This document shows, in pieces, positions 51,975-61,889 of a stretch of DNA of 64,000 nucleotides. A program made the translations under genes and the position numbers. The stretch is from a bacterium (GTDB lineage Bacteria > Cyanobacteriota > Vampirovibrionia > Gastranaerophilales > Gastranaerophilaceae): positions 1 to 64,000 of the forward strand of contig JAFUEV010000042.1 in assembly GCA_017470245.1 (NCBI GenBank), written 5' to 3'. The notes beneath the pieces were generated by a model. That model saw only the letters and a program-made list of their open reading frames with translations, did no database searches and was not told the DNA's origin. Every line of letters starts with the position of its first letter. The first letter of the stretch is position 1.

Positions 51975-52003
51975 TTATAAATTTGGTGCAACATAAATTG
52001 CAA
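51975..52003 (-). promoter_or_regulatory. Promoter of the RTX-like gene
   Basis: On the minus strand TTGCAA (51998-52003) and TTATAA (51975-51980) are 17 bases apart. The rest of the 309-base gap up to 52244 is AT-rich, with no other supported feature. Confidence 0.4.
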
Positions 52004-52244
52004 ATATAATTTTTATTTGTTTGGTTAAATTATAAATGCTATTTTCTTAATATTCAACAATTTTAACTCGTTACTAATAAGTCTTTCTGAATACTGCCAA
52101 AATCAGTTTAATAAATATTATATATACAACAAACTTATAAACTTATTGTATCACAAATAAACTGTTATAGATATTCTTTACATTTAATGTTAAATTTTAC
52201 TAATCCAATGAACTATAATATGCAAGTGAATACAAAATAAATAT

Positions 52245-52928
52245 TTACTTATTTTGCAAATATTTCTGGATACAAGAATATCCGTTACCGGAGGGAGAAC
52301 AATTAGAATTGATTTGAGCAGCTGTTCTACTGCTATATGCAGGAACTAAACCGTTTTCTGTAAATACTGTTGCAAAAATATCCCTTCCAAAAGTATTTGG
52401 CTTTCTGTTTCCATTAATGTCAAATATAACAACCAGTCCGTTACTTTGTGTAATATCAACACCAAAATATGATGCTATACTTCCTTTTGAATACGAATCA
52501 ATATTAATGAATGTTCCGTCACTGAGAATTGCTGTAACAATATTATCTCCGACGCCTATTCCTGTATGCTGACAATATGCATTTCCCCCGTTTAAATTTT
52601 TAGTATCGCCTTCATTCCAGCACCCTGCTTCATTATAACAGACTTTTATCGTATTCAGGTACTGTTTTAAATATGTATCATACCAGTCTTTAATTAATTC
52701 GGTATCATTATTTCTTACTTCAAAATCAAAATCCCCGCCATCGGCTTTTACCCTTGTCATTGCATTAGCCAATGTTGAATATGCTTTTTTTACTCTTGTA
52801 TAACGTTCTTGTTGTGCATAATTTGCTTGTATTGTAGGTATTGTTGTTGCTGCAATAATACCTATGATTACAAGTGTTATTAACACTTCCGCAAGGGTAA
52901 ATCCAAGTTTGTATTTAGCTTTATTCAT
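52245..52928 (-). CDS. Type IV pilin-like/pseudopilin protein
   Basis: A 227-residue prepilin with the processing site after a short basic leader: GFTLAEVLITLVIIGIIAAT, so cleavage is after Gly9 (NKAKYKLG) with Glu at +5 of the mature protein. The hydrophobic helix is followed by a globular domain with four or more Cys (CYNEAGCW, CQHTG, NCSPSG, SCIQK) that may form disulfides. Such proteins build pili or type II secretion pseudopili, or serve in DNA uptake. AAAAGGAACC precedes the ATG. No other pilus gene is here. Confidence 0.85.
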   Translation of the reverse strand: MNKAKYKLGFTLAEVLITLVIIGIIAATTIPTIQANYAQQERYTRVKKAYSTLANAMTRVKADGGDFDFEVRNNDTELIKDWYDTYLKQYLNTIKVCYNEAGCWNEGDTKNLNGGNAYCQHTGIGVGDNIVTAILSDGTFINIDSYSKGSIASYFGVDITQSNGLVVIFDINGNRKPNTFGRDIFATVFTENGLVPAYSSRTAAQINSNCSPSGNGYSCIQKYLQNK

Positions 52929-53143
52929 TAGGGTTCCTTTTAATATACTTTTATATTTTATAATATTTTTTTTAATATAACAATACTGTTTTGTCAGTTA
53001 TTATAAACTTCTTCCCAATTTGTTATTTGTTTCAGTAAACCACATTTAATCTAAGGATTGTTTCGTGTAGTATATAATTACCAAACAGAATTTTTAAAAG
53101 ATTTAATTAGAGCATTATATTTAGATTTTTAGTATTCATACGA

Positions 53144-53176
53144 AAAGCGGTTTTAATTATATTAAAACCGCTTTGG
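53144..53176 (-). terminator. Terminator after the 166-aa gene
   Basis: AAAGCGGTTTTAAT and ATTAAAACCGCTTT are perfect inverted repeats separated by TAT. The hairpin lies about 30 bases past the stop at 53204. Confidence 0.75.
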
Positions 53177-53203
53177 TGAACAGAAAGGATGTTCAATTAG
53201 CAA

Positions 53204-53704
53204 TTATTCTTTTTTCTCAGGCTTGCCGTATTTTGCTTCAATTTCCGGTTTTAGTTCAGCTTGTGTTTTGCCTGTGAAATCTGCAGCTGCTTGAAGGTAT
53301 GCTTCCGGATCTTCGTTTTGGTTTGGAGCTCTAAAATCATCTAAGCTTTTCTTTTCTGTCGCAGCAGCATCAGTAGTACCGTCTACGGAATCTGCTCCAG
53401 CTTCTGCTTCTTCACCATTTTCTCCTAATTTTTCATCAAATTGGCTTAATATTTGCTCAATTGCTTCATCAACAGTAATACCTCTTGCTGCAGCCATTCC
53501 TTCTGCAAATGCCATAAGATCATCATCTGATAAATTATCAGGACTTTCTAAACTGTCTACTTTGTTTAAAATATCAGATATTCCTAACGGTGCTCTTTCT
53601 TCTTCTCTATTATTGCCGTTTGCTGCAGGTGCTGTTTTTCCGGCAGCTGATGTTGCTTGAGCATTATAAATGTTTTGATCTAAACCTCTTAAATTAATAG
53701 CCAT
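53204..53704 (-). CDS. Acidic hypothetical protein, 166 aa
   Basis: A soluble, Ala/Glu/Asp-rich protein with a helical middle (PDNLSDDDLMAFAEGMAAAR, then TVDEAIEQILSQFDEKLG) and a C-terminal ending in Lys/Glu. The N-terminus MAINLRGLDQNIYNAQATSA is not a signal peptide. No family recognised. The RBS GAGGAGG is strong. It lies between the pseudopilin and a decayed small gene, with its own terminator. Confidence 0.65.
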   Translation of the reverse strand: MAINLRGLDQNIYNAQATSAAGKTAPAANGNNREEERAPLGISDILNKVDSLESPDNLSDDDLMAFAEGMAAARGITVDEAIEQILSQFDEKLGENGEEAEAGADSVDGTTDAAATEKKSLDDFRAPNQNEDPEAYLQAAADFTGKTQAELKPEIEAKYGKPEKKE

Positions 53705-53777
53705 AATCTCCTCCTCTAAGCTCTAATTTTTTCTTTTTTAACTTATAATCCTTTTATACAACTCAAAATTATTATAT

Positions 53778-54002
53778 TTAAACGAAAACTGATATATTTC
53801 CTCCTTCCTGAATCAATCGTTTTGATAGATAAAAATCTATTGTTCTTTTGAGTTCTTCTTGTGTCGTTCTGTTATTTCTGTGTTTACTTTATCAATATTT
53901 CCTTTTATTTTCGTTAATATCGTTTTGATTTTCAGAACCAGTTGTCCCTAATTTATTTTTTTAAAAATCGACAAATCCTGTTTTAAATAAATCAAAATTC
54001 AT
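53778..54002 (-). pseudogene. Decayed small gene (about 75 codons)
   Basis: A start ATG (54000-54002) with GGAG ten bases upstream begins MNFDLFKTGFVDF, then a stop. The neighbouring frame continues with GQLVLKIKTILTKIKGNIDK and NTEITERH, and the first frame resumes as TQEELKRTIDFYLSKRLIQE to a stop at 53778-53780. The pieces form one plausible amphipathic helical protein broken by two compensating frame changes near A-runs. It is a gene relic or an assembly error. The remaining 54003-54148 is AT-rich, with two copies of TTTCTCCACG. Confidence 0.4.
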
Positions 54003-54148
54003 TGTATTGTTTCTCCACGCTCTCTTAATAGAAAAATATTATGTTTTCTCCACGTTAATAAAAATTTTTTAAATTTAGCAATTAATAGTTCTAGAGGACT
54101 ATTTTACTAATGATGTATTATAAAAATTTTTTATTGTAGAATCCAATT

Positions 54149-54604
54149 ATGGAAAAATATTATTACAAATCAACACTAGGAATATTTGAAATTATTTATG
54201 AAGATAATTCCGTATTATCTTTTAAACCAATAGATAAACTTCGTTCTTCCGGAAAGGAAACTCCATTTATAAACAATATAAAAACACAACTGGATGAATA
54301 TTTTTCAGGAAAAAGAAAAGTGCTTGATATAAAAATAAATCCCAAAGGAACTCAATTCCAAAAGAAAGTATGGAAAGAATTAGTAAAGATTCCTTATGGT
54401 GAAACTAAAAGTTATTCTGAAATTGCGAAAATGATAGATAATCCTAAAGCTCAAAGAGCAGTAGGAAACGCCTGCAACAAAAATCCTATTATGATTTTTA
54501 TCCCTTGTCATAGAGTAATTTCCAAAAACGGAAATTTAACAGGCTTTGCTTATGGCATTGAATTAAAAGCCAAACTTTTAAAATTGGAAAACTCTCATTC
54601 CTAA
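54149..54604 (+). CDS. ogt: Methylated-DNA--protein-cysteine methyltransferase
   Basis: Takes the methyl group from O6-methylguanine onto its own cysteine, repairing DNA. The 151-residue protein ends with the helix-turn-helix and acceptor motif IPYGETKSYSEIAKMIDNPK, AVGNACNKNPIMIFIPCHRVI (Cys in PCHRV) and NLTGFAYGIELKAKLL. The N-terminal part is short, as in single-domain Ogt. Monocistronic with a strong terminator. Confidence 0.95.
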   Translation: MEKYYYKSTLGIFEIIYEDNSVLSFKPIDKLRSSGKETPFINNIKTQLDEYFSGKRKVLDIKINPKGTQFQKKVWKELVKIPYGETKSYSEIAKMIDNPKAQRAVGNACNKNPIMIFIPCHRVISKNGNLTGFAYGIELKAKLLKLENSHS

Positions 54605-54631
54605 AAAATATATTTATAGACTTAAAAAGTA

Positions 54632-54669
54632 AAAAAATAGGAGGTAATTTTAGTAACCTCCTATTTCTT
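54632..54669. terminator. Terminator between ogt and the convergent gene
   Basis: AATAGGAGGT and ACCTCCTATT form a 10-bp stem with A/T runs on both sides. Confidence 0.8.
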
Positions 54670-54671
54670 AT

Positions 54672-55712
54672 TTATCCCATAATCTTTTTTACTTGTCTTT
54701 TATTTAATACATTGTGAGTTTCGGCATCTATTTGAACTACTTCGTATTTTTGGGTTTTGGTATTAAAACGACGATCTTCATAATAACCTTTCCAAGATCC
54801 ATCCTTTTGTTCTTTGAAGTGAGTTTCTAAATAGTCATTAAAAGGAGTATGGTTTAATATTGTTACTTCGGAATCATTAATTTTAAAAATTTCATCAGTG
54901 TACCATTCATCGGCTAATTTTAGTCCGTCTACTCTGTTATCAATATCATATTTCCTTTTTTTGATTTCAACCGTGGTTGTTCCATTCCTGTCAGTGCTGT
55001 AATTTTTAATTTTTTGAGGTTCAAAAGAACCGTTTTCAACTTTTACATTTGTTGTTGCCTGTGTTAAATAACCGTCTTCATAAGTTGCTACAATTTTTTC
55101 ATTTCCTGTTTCTTTGAGTATAATGTCACCTGTGTATGGATTATTACCAATGTATGCTTCACTTTTCCAAAATTCACCGTTTGCTTTCTTAAAATCTTCT
55201 AAAGTAAGTGCTTTCGTTGATTCTTCAACTGCTTTGCCAGCTTTTATTACTGATTCATCATTTTTTTCAATATCTTCAGGTGTATTATTTTCTGATATTT
55301 CAGAAATCTCTTTTTTATCAAATAATTTATCTTCATTCTCATTTTGAGGGAGAACATCAACTTCGGATTTTTCATCTTTTGAAATTGCTGCACTTGCAAC
55401 AGCTCCTGAACCTGCTACTGCTGCTGCGCCAAGGGCAATTTTTTTCTTGTTTTTTGAAAAGTTTTCAAATGCCTTTTTTATTGTATCGCTTTCTTCCAAA
55501 GCCTTTTTGGCTTTATTTATTTGAGCTTCAAATTTATGATTTTTTAGTGTAACTATAACGGAACCGGTTAGTGCCAATGCTCCAAGTGCCAATAATAATT
55601 TTTTACTGTTATTTGTATTATTTTTTTGCGTGTTTTCTGTTACATTTGTTTTTTTTATTTTCCCAAAATTGATATTAGATGCATAATTTGCATTAATTTT
55701 ATTAATTTGCAT
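54672..55712 (-). CDS. Lineage-specific protein with NFGK motif and two hydrophobic segments
   Basis: A 346-residue protein. MQINKINANYASNINFGKIK carries the Phe-Gly-Lys motif near residue 16. Hydrophobic segments follow at about 39-55 (LLLALGALALTGSVIVTL) and 93-110 (ALGAAAVAGSGAVASAA). The middle is acidic. The C-terminal half (about 185-346) is beta-rich with repeated Tyr/Thr/Asp pieces (NPYTGDIILKE, YEDGYLTQATT, NYSTDRNGTTTVEIK) that resemble MORN- or YD-type strand repeats of exported proteins, weakly. No clear signal peptide. Role unknown. Confidence 0.65.
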   Translation of the reverse strand: MQINKINANYASNINFGKIKKTNVTENTQKNNTNNSKKLLLALGALALTGSVIVTLKNHKFEAQINKAKKALEESDTIKKAFENFSKNKKKIALGAAAVAGSGAVASAAISKDEKSEVDVLPQNENEDKLFDKKEISEISENNTPEDIEKNDESVIKAGKAVEESTKALTLEDFKKANGEFWKSEAYIGNNPYTGDIILKETGNEKIVATYEDGYLTQATTNVKVENGSFEPQKIKNYSTDRNGTTTVEIKKRKYDIDNRVDGLKLADEWYTDEIFKINDSEVTILNHTPFNDYLETHFKEQKDGSWKGYYEDRRFNTKTQKYEVVQIDAETHNVLNKRQVKKIMG

Positions 55713-55913
55713 ATTCTCTCCTTAATTTCATTAGCAATCACTCAGATAACGATAAAAAATAATATTTTTTGTTAAAAATAAAAAAAAATTGTATTTTTAT
55801 TAAATTATATTAATTTGAAATGAACTTTTTGTCACTAATATTCGTATAATATTAATATGTTTCCCCAATTTTTTTAATTTCTGTTATTATTTAAAAATTA
55901 AGCGAGGTAAACA

Positions 55914-58094
55914 GTGAACGTTAGCAGAATATTTTATATTGTGGTTATTACTGCATTAATTTCTTCATTTGCTTCAATATACGGAATGAATATGTATAGC
56001 AAAGCAAAGGCTGATAATGCGAATACAAAAGTAGTGCAAGGCAGTGGCGGATGTCCTATTTCCGTATTAGCGGAAGCTCAGGAAAGTGGTGTTGTTTATG
56101 ATATTCTTTCTCCTGTCGGAGAATCTTCAATTAAACCGATAAAACAAGCACCTCGACCGAATACACTGAACGGAAAAACTATTGCTGTTGTTGGCGGGAG
56201 TTTTATGGCTAATGTCACACATCCGGAAATTAAAAGATTGATTTTAGAAAATTATCCCGATGCAAAAGTTATTTTGTTAAGTGAAATAGGTTCGGCAGGG
56301 CCATATCCTGCTCCAGGAATAAAAAGGCAGCAAAAAGATGAATTTGAACGTAAATTAAAAGATATGAAAGTAGATGCGGTTATTTCCGGTAACGGTGGGT
56401 GTGGTTTATGTACTCCAAAAGAAGAAGGTTCATGTATTACAGCGGAATATCTTGGTATTCCTTCTGTTATGATTGCTGCTCCGGGTTTTGTGGAACAGGC
56501 AAAGGCGACTGCTAAAACAGCCGGTGTTAGTGTGCAGAGAGTTGCAGAGTATCCGGGAGCATTTTCGGCTCATACCCGTGATGAACTCATAAAAAATACA
56601 AGAGAAGTACTGTGGCAACAAATTGTTGACGGTTTAACAAAACCTATAACAAATGATGAAATAAAAGATTTCGATAATAATACAGGTGATAATTCAATTG
56701 TATTTACCGGAAATTTGGAAGAAGTGCAGAAATATGCGGAAATGCAGGGGTGGACTGATGGTTTACCAATTACACCTCCAACCGAAACAGTAGTAAATGA
56801 ATTTTTTAAATATACTCCATATTCAAGTGATACTGTTATAGGAAATATTCCGCCGACATACAGAAAAGTAACGGTTAAACATGTTGCAACTGTGGGGGCA
56901 ATGGCAGGTTGTCCTCCCGAATATATGCCAATTTTGATTGCATACACAAAAGCTATGATGAACGGAGATTTTAGAAAAACATTATCAAGTACTCATGCAT
57001 GGACACCTTTTGTTTGGATAAACGGTCCTATAGCAAGACAACTTGGAATTGACTCTGGTCAAGGCGAAATATCTTCTCCTAATAATAAAAAAATAGGAAG
57101 ATTTATAGATTTGGCAATGATTAATCTTGGCGGTTATGATATAAAGAAAAACAGGATGGGAACATTCGGTTATCTCTCTTCTTGGGCTATGGCCGAAGAT
57201 GAAGAAGCTATAAATCGTATAGGTTGGCAGCCTTACCATGTTCAACAAGGTTATAATATTAATGATAGTACTTTAACTGCGGCATCAGCACTTAATTGGG
57301 GTAATAATTTAACACCTGCAACATCTGATGCAGATAAAATATTGGAATTAATGGCTTGGGATGCAGTTGAAAAAGAACAATTTGCATTAGGTGGCGGAAC
57401 TCCGTTTGTATACAGAACTATTTTTATAACAGAGTATGTTGCAAGAGATTTGGCAAGAAAATATAGAGATAAAAATGTTCTTGAAAATGCGTTGATAGAA
57501 TTGGCGAGACGTCCTGTTGATGAGCGTGCTTATGCTAATTATTATGCAAATCCCGGAAGCTCTTTTGATGGAAGAAATTATTCTTTAGAAAAACATAAGC
57601 AAAAAATTGCACAAGAAGAAAAATCTTCTGTTACTAATACACCTAAATGGTTGCAATGGACGGGTAAATCTCAAATGCAGACTGTTCCTGTTATGCAAAA
57701 AGGTAAAACGGCTTTTGTTGTGACGGGAGATGCAAACAGAAATAAAGTGTTGACTGTCCCAGGTGGTGGAATGGCAACCGTTAAAATTGAATTGCCATCA
57801 AATTGGGATTCTTTAATGCAAGAGTTGGGATATAAACCATTGAGCAGTTTTTATATAAAACCATTGAATGAATCATACGTTCAACCTGTAGTTCAACAAC
57901 AAATACAAGAAAATTATGAATATTCTCAACAACAAACACAAAGAAAACGTCCGACAAAAGAACAATATAATAAAATGATGCAATCACGAAGACAAAATTC
58001 TACTAATCAAACTCAACAAGCTTCTGCTCAAAACAGACGCCCGACTCCTGAAAAATACAGAGAAATAAGAAAACAAAGGCAAATGAAAATGTAA
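55914..58094 (+). CDS. Membrane-anchored UGSC-like/GWTDGLP two-domain protein
   Basis: A 726-residue protein starting at GTG (RBS GAGG). One N-terminal membrane helix (residues 5-25) anchors it. Residues 85-245 resemble the UGSC (seleno)protein family; the U-G-S-C position reads Cys163-Gly-Leu-Cys166 in GNGGCGLCTP, and a further Cys lies in EEGSC. From about 275 follows the GWTDGLPITPPTE domain with GNIPPTYRKVTVKHVATVGA and MAGCPPEYMPI, known as a separate protein in many bacteria. The C-terminal 100 residues are Gln-rich. Function unknown; the CxxC suggests redox chemistry outside the cytoplasm. Family names are from memory. Confidence 0.6.
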   Translation: MNVSRIFYIVVITALISSFASIYGMNMYSKAKADNANTKVVQGSGGCPISVLAEAQESGVVYDILSPVGESSIKPIKQAPRPNTLNGKTIAVVGGSFMANVTHPEIKRLILENYPDAKVILLSEIGSAGPYPAPGIKRQQKDEFERKLKDMKVDAVISGNGGCGLCTPKEEGSCITAEYLGIPSVMIAAPGFVEQAKATAKTAGVSVQRVAEYPGAFSAHTRDELIKNTREVLWQQIVDGLTKPITNDEIKDFDNNTGDNSIVFTGNLEEVQKYAEMQGWTDGLPITPPTETVVNEFFKYTPYSSDTVIGNIPPTYRKVTVKHVATVGAMAGCPPEYMPILIAYTKAMMNGDFRKTLSSTHAWTPFVWINGPIARQLGIDSGQGEISSPNNKKIGRFIDLAMINLGGYDIKKNRMGTFGYLSSWAMAEDEEAINRIGWQPYHVQQGYNINDSTLTAASALNWGNNLTPATSDADKILELMAWDAVEKEQFALGGGTPFVYRTIFITEYVARDLARKYRDKNVLENALIELARRPVDERAYANYYANPGSSFDGRNYSLEKHKQKIAQEEKSSVTNTPKWLQWTGKSQMQTVPVMQKGKTAFVVTGDANRNKVLTVPGGGMATVKIELPSNWDSLMQELGYKPLSSFYIKPLNESYVQPVVQQQIQENYEYSQQQTQRKRPTKEQYNKMMQSRRQNSTNQTQQASAQNRRPTPEKYREIRKQRQMKM

Positions 58095-58096
58095 TA

Positions 58097-59209
58097 TTAT
58101 CCAAGCTTTCGTTTAAATGTTCTTGCTGCAAGGCTAAGTGTTATTATTGCAATTATTATAAGCGGTATTATATTTATTGCTATATCTTCAAGCCCCATAC
58201 CTTTTAAAAAGATTCCTCTTGATAACACCATAAAAAATCTTACAGGATTTAAATATGTTATATATTGTAAAAAGACAGGCATGTCTTCAATCGGTGAAAT
58301 AAATCCAGATAACAAAACAGCAGGCATCATAAATGTCATAACAGAAAGTATTGCTTGCTGCTGAGTATTACATATTGCAGAAATAAAGAGTCCGACACCG
58401 ACTATTGCCATAAGAGAAATCAAAATCGAAACAAAGAATAGAATTATAGAACCATTAAAAGGAACGTGGAAAAAGGCTATTACAATTCCGACCATAATCA
58501 TTGTTAAACTCATAGCTATTATTAAAGGCGGTATTGATTTTCCGAGCAGAATTTCAAAAGAGGATAAAGGACTTACAATAAGTTGGTCAAAAGTTCCTAG
58601 TTCTCTTTCTCTTGCTATTGATAATGCCGTTAAAATTAAGGTCGAAACCAGAGAAAGCAGAGCAACAATAACTGTTAAAATATACCATTTGTATTCAAGA
58701 TTGGGGTTAAACCAATTTCTTACTGTCGGATTGATTTGAGTTCCTGTGTTTCCTGTTAATTCCGAGTTATATCCTGCAATAATTTGCGTTGCATATCCAG
58801 CACCTATGGCAGCAGAATTAGTTTGTCTGCCGTCTGATATCACAAGTACATTTGTACCTTTTTTTGATTTGATACCTCTTGAAAAATCGTTTGGAATATT
58901 TATTCCGATTTGAACTTCTTGAGTGTCTAATTTCTTTTGAAATTCTTTTTCGTTTTCTACATAATAGAAGTTTCTAAAACGGTTGGAATTCTCAAATCGG
59001 CTTAATAATTCTCTGCTTTCAACACTTTGGGAATGGTCTAACACAACTGTATCGATATTTTTTACTTCCATAGTTACGGCATTAGAAAAAATTAATAACT
59101 GCATTATTGGCATCATAATAATTATGCCTCTTGATTTTGGGTCATTCCAAATTGTTATAAATTCTTTTTTCATCAGAGCTAAAACTCTGAGCAAAAAACT
59201 TTTAATCAT
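58097..59209 (-). CDS. ABC-2 type export permease (YbhR-like)
   Basis: A 370-residue permease: one N-terminal membrane helix, a large external domain (about 50-180), then five helices with the ABC-2 motif (ERELGTFDQLIVSPLSSFEIL) before helix 2. It is the last gene of a four-gene operon with a second permease, a dual ATPase and a membrane-fusion protein. Overlaps the upstream permease by four bases. In E. coli YbhFSR the substrates are drugs or ions; here unknown. Confidence 0.88.
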   Translation of the reverse strand: MIKSFLLRVLALMKKEFITIWNDPKSRGIIIMMPIMQLLIFSNAVTMEVKNIDTVVLDHSQSVESRELLSRFENSNRFRNFYYVENEKEFQKKLDTQEVQIGINIPNDFSRGIKSKKGTNVLVISDGRQTNSAAIGAGYATQIIAGYNSELTGNTGTQINPTVRNWFNPNLEYKWYILTVIVALLSLVSTLILTALSIARERELGTFDQLIVSPLSSFEILLGKSIPPLIIAMSLTMIMVGIVIAFFHVPFNGSIILFFVSILISLMAIVGVGLFISAICNTQQQAILSVMTFMMPAVLLSGFISPIEDMPVFLQYITYLNPVRFFMVLSRGIFLKGMGLEDIAINIIPLIIIAIITLSLAARTFKRKLG

Positions 59210-60381
59210 ACTGTTCCTCTTGTCTTGTTCGAGTTAAACGGGACTCCGCTTCGTTCTCGCCATCTGCTCACAGGTAACTCTAATCTCATCTGCGTTTTTT
59301 TATAAACCGCAACAAACAAAATCAAGCCTAATACAGTTAAATAAAAGGCATTTGCTAATCTTATTTCGGGGACACCCCCTGCCATAAATTCACTTTCAAT
59401 AAAGGCAATATAGTATCTGGGCGGAATAACGGCGGTTAGATATTGAAAAAATACAGGCATTGAATTTATCGGAAACATTAACCCAGATAACATCAAGGCA
59501 GGCATAAATCCCATACTCATCGCAACCATACTTGCCATAAATTGATTTTTTAATACTGTTGAAATTAATAAGCCAATACCTAATGATGTAAATAAAAATA
59601 TTCCGCTAATTAAAAATAATAACAAATAACTGCCTTTAAACGGGATTTTAAAAATACAAACGCAAAGGAAAACATTGAAAGCCATAGATACCATTCCCAA
59701 AATAAAGTAAGGAATGTATTTACCTAAAACAATATGTATTGCTCTGACTTTTGTAGATAAAAGAGCTTCCATTGTACCTCGTTCCCATTCACGTGCAATA
59801 ACAAGTGAGGTAAGTAAAATTCCGATTAATGTCATAGTAATAGCAATAGAACCGGGAACTATAAAATAATGTGAGTTTAAATCAGGGTTATACCAGGTTC
59901 TGACTTCCGTATTAATTAGTTGTTTTGGTATTTTCCCCCGATATTTGCTTGTTAAAAGCCATTGATTAGCAATCATATTGGCATAACTTTGAACATAGTT
60001 CGCAGTATTAACTTCACTTCCGTCTGTTATAATCAGCAAATCAGCTTTCTGTCCTCTTGATAATTTTGTTGAAAAATCATTCGGAATTACTACTGCTCCC
60101 TTAATTTTTGAACGAACAACCGCTGTTTTTATATCTTCCATATTATCAAAATTTATTGAATTAACATATTTTGAATGCCCAAATGATTTTACAAGCGTTG
60201 CAACTTCCGGTGAATTATCGTCATTTTTAATACCCATTGTGATTTTAACTGAATCAAGATTTACACCGTACATATAAATCAGAAAAGATATTATCGGCAA
60301 AATAAATGCGATTACAATACTCGAAGGATCACGAAGTATTTGTTTTATCTCTTTTTTAATTAAGGCTAATAAAATTTTCAT
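59206..60381 (-). CDS. ABC-2 type export permease (YbhS-like)
   Basis: A 391-residue paralog of the downstream permease with the same plan: an N-terminal helix (IVIAFILPIISFLIYMYGV), an external domain and five helices. EWERGTMEALLSTKVRAIHI is the coupling region and LMLSGLMFPINSMPVFFQYLT is the conserved end motif. It overlaps the ATPase gene by four bases (ATGA) and probably heterodimerises with the YbhR-like permease. Confidence 0.88.
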   Translation of the reverse strand: MKILLALIKKEIKQILRDPSSIVIAFILPIISFLIYMYGVNLDSVKITMGIKNDDNSPEVATLVKSFGHSKYVNSINFDNMEDIKTAVVRSKIKGAVVIPNDFSTKLSRGQKADLLIITDGSEVNTANYVQSYANMIANQWLLTSKYRGKIPKQLINTEVRTWYNPDLNSHYFIVPGSIAITMTLIGILLTSLVIAREWERGTMEALLSTKVRAIHIVLGKYIPYFILGMVSMAFNVFLCVCIFKIPFKGSYLLLFLISGIFLFTSLGIGLLISTVLKNQFMASMVAMSMGFMPALMLSGLMFPINSMPVFFQYLTAVIPPRYYIAFIESEFMAGGVPEIRLANAFYLTVLGLILFVAVYKKTQMRLELPVSRWRERSGVPFNSNKTRGTV

Positions 60382-61889
60382 TTTTCACTTCCCTTAATTA
60401 AGTTTATAAAAGCTGTTTCCATATTGTTTGACCCTGCTTTTTGCTTTAATTCATAAGGAGTACCTATTGCAATAGTTTCACCTTTGTAAAAAAGACTTAT
60501 TCTGTCGCAATATTCCGCCTCATCCATAAAATGAGTTGTTACAAGAATTGTTACACCTTTCTTTGCCAAAGATGTTATATGATTCCAAAAATCTCTGCGA
60601 GTTAAAACATCAACCCCTGATGTAGGTTCATCTAAAAACAACACAGGCGGATTATGAATTAGTGCCGCAGCCATTGAAAGCCTTTGTTTTAAACCTAACG
60701 GCAGTTCTTCTGCTTTTGTATTTTCATATTCTTTTAATCCAAAAACTTCAATTATTTCATTTACTTTTTTATTCTTTTCTAAAATCTTGATACCATAAGC
60801 AAGTGCAAAAAAGTCCAAGTTCTCTTTTACTGTCAAACTTCCGTAAAGAGAAAATTTTTGTGCCATATAACCTAAATTCGCTCTTGCTTTTTCGGGATTT
60901 TCCTTTATATCAATTCCCATAATTCTTGCAGTACCTGATGTCGGTCGTGCAAGTCCGCACATCATCTTGAATGAAGTTGATTTTCCGGCACCATTGGGAC
61001 CAAGTAAACCAAAAATTTCACCCTTTTTGATTTTAAAGGTATTATTTTTTACCGCATAAAAATTACCGTATTTTTTTTCTAAATTGTCTGCTTCTACCGT
61101 TAATTCTACATCAGGGGCATGATAGTCATAATTTTGAGCAATTAGTGATTCTTCTTTATTGTAACCTCCCATCAAGTCAATTACTTTATTTTCAAACTCT
61201 TGTGGTGTTGGTGCTAAATCGTGTGGTTTTCCCTCATAAATTACTTTCCCTCTATCCAAAATAACCGCCGTATCAAAATTATGAGCCTCGTCTAAATATG
61301 CAGTTGACCATAAAACCGTTGTTTCAGGGGTTATCATTTCTTTAACCATTTTTATTAAATCCCTGCGTGAAATCGGATCAACACCGACAGAGGGCTCATC
61401 TAAAAGTAAAAATTCAGGATTCCCAAGAAGTGTGCAAGCAAGTCCCAATTTTTGTTTCATACCGCCTGATAATGCGCCTGCAAGCCTGTCTTGAAAAGGT
61501 GCAAGAGTTGTAAATTCTAACATTTTATCAAAATCGTGTGTAACACCTTTTAAATCAGCATATAATCTTAAATTTTCAATAACAGTCAAATCTTCATATA
61601 AACCAAACTTTTGCGGCATATAACCTAGGGGTAAATGTATTTTACCATCCTTAGTATAACCTTCAAGTAATTTGTCTTTTTCAGTGACAGGATTAAAGCC
61701 AAGCACATTTATTTCACCCTCATTTGGCAACAATAAACCGACTATTGTTCTTAAAAGTGTGGTTTTTCCTGCTCCGTCAGCACCGATTAAACCTGTTATT
61801 TTACCTTTTTCTATATTTAACGACAGATTATTTATTGCAACGGCAGAACCAAATTTTTTAGTTAAATTCTTAATTGTTACCGTCTGCAT
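60378..61889 (-). CDS. ybhF: ABC exporter with two ATPase domains (YbhF-like)
   Basis: A 503-residue protein with two nucleotide-binding domains in one chain. The first has Walker A GADGAGKTTLL, signature LSGGMKQKLGLA and LLLDEPSVGVD. The second has GPNGAGKSTSF, signature LPLGLKQRLSMA (a Leu-Pro-Leu-Gly form rather than LSGG) and LFLDEPTSGVD. It powers the two permeases that follow. It overlaps the HlyD-like gene by 20 bases. Confidence 0.93.
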   Translation of the reverse strand: MQTVTIKNLTKKFGSAVAINNLSLNIEKGKITGLIGADGAGKTTLLRTIVGLLLPNEGEINVLGFNPVTEKDKLLEGYTKDGKIHLPLGYMPQKFGLYEDLTVIENLRLYADLKGVTHDFDKMLEFTTLAPFQDRLAGALSGGMKQKLGLACTLLGNPEFLLLDEPSVGVDPISRRDLIKMVKEMITPETTVLWSTAYLDEAHNFDTAVILDRGKVIYEGKPHDLAPTPQEFENKVIDLMGGYNKEESLIAQNYDYHAPDVELTVEADNLEKKYGNFYAVKNNTFKIKKGEIFGLLGPNGAGKSTSFKMMCGLARPTSGTARIMGIDIKENPEKARANLGYMAQKFSLYGSLTVKENLDFFALAYGIKILEKNKKVNEIIEVFGLKEYENTKAEELPLGLKQRLSMAAALIHNPPVLFLDEPTSGVDVLTRRDFWNHITSLAKKGVTILVTTHFMDEAEYCDRISLFYKGETIAIGTPYELKQKAGSNNMETAFINLIKGSEK

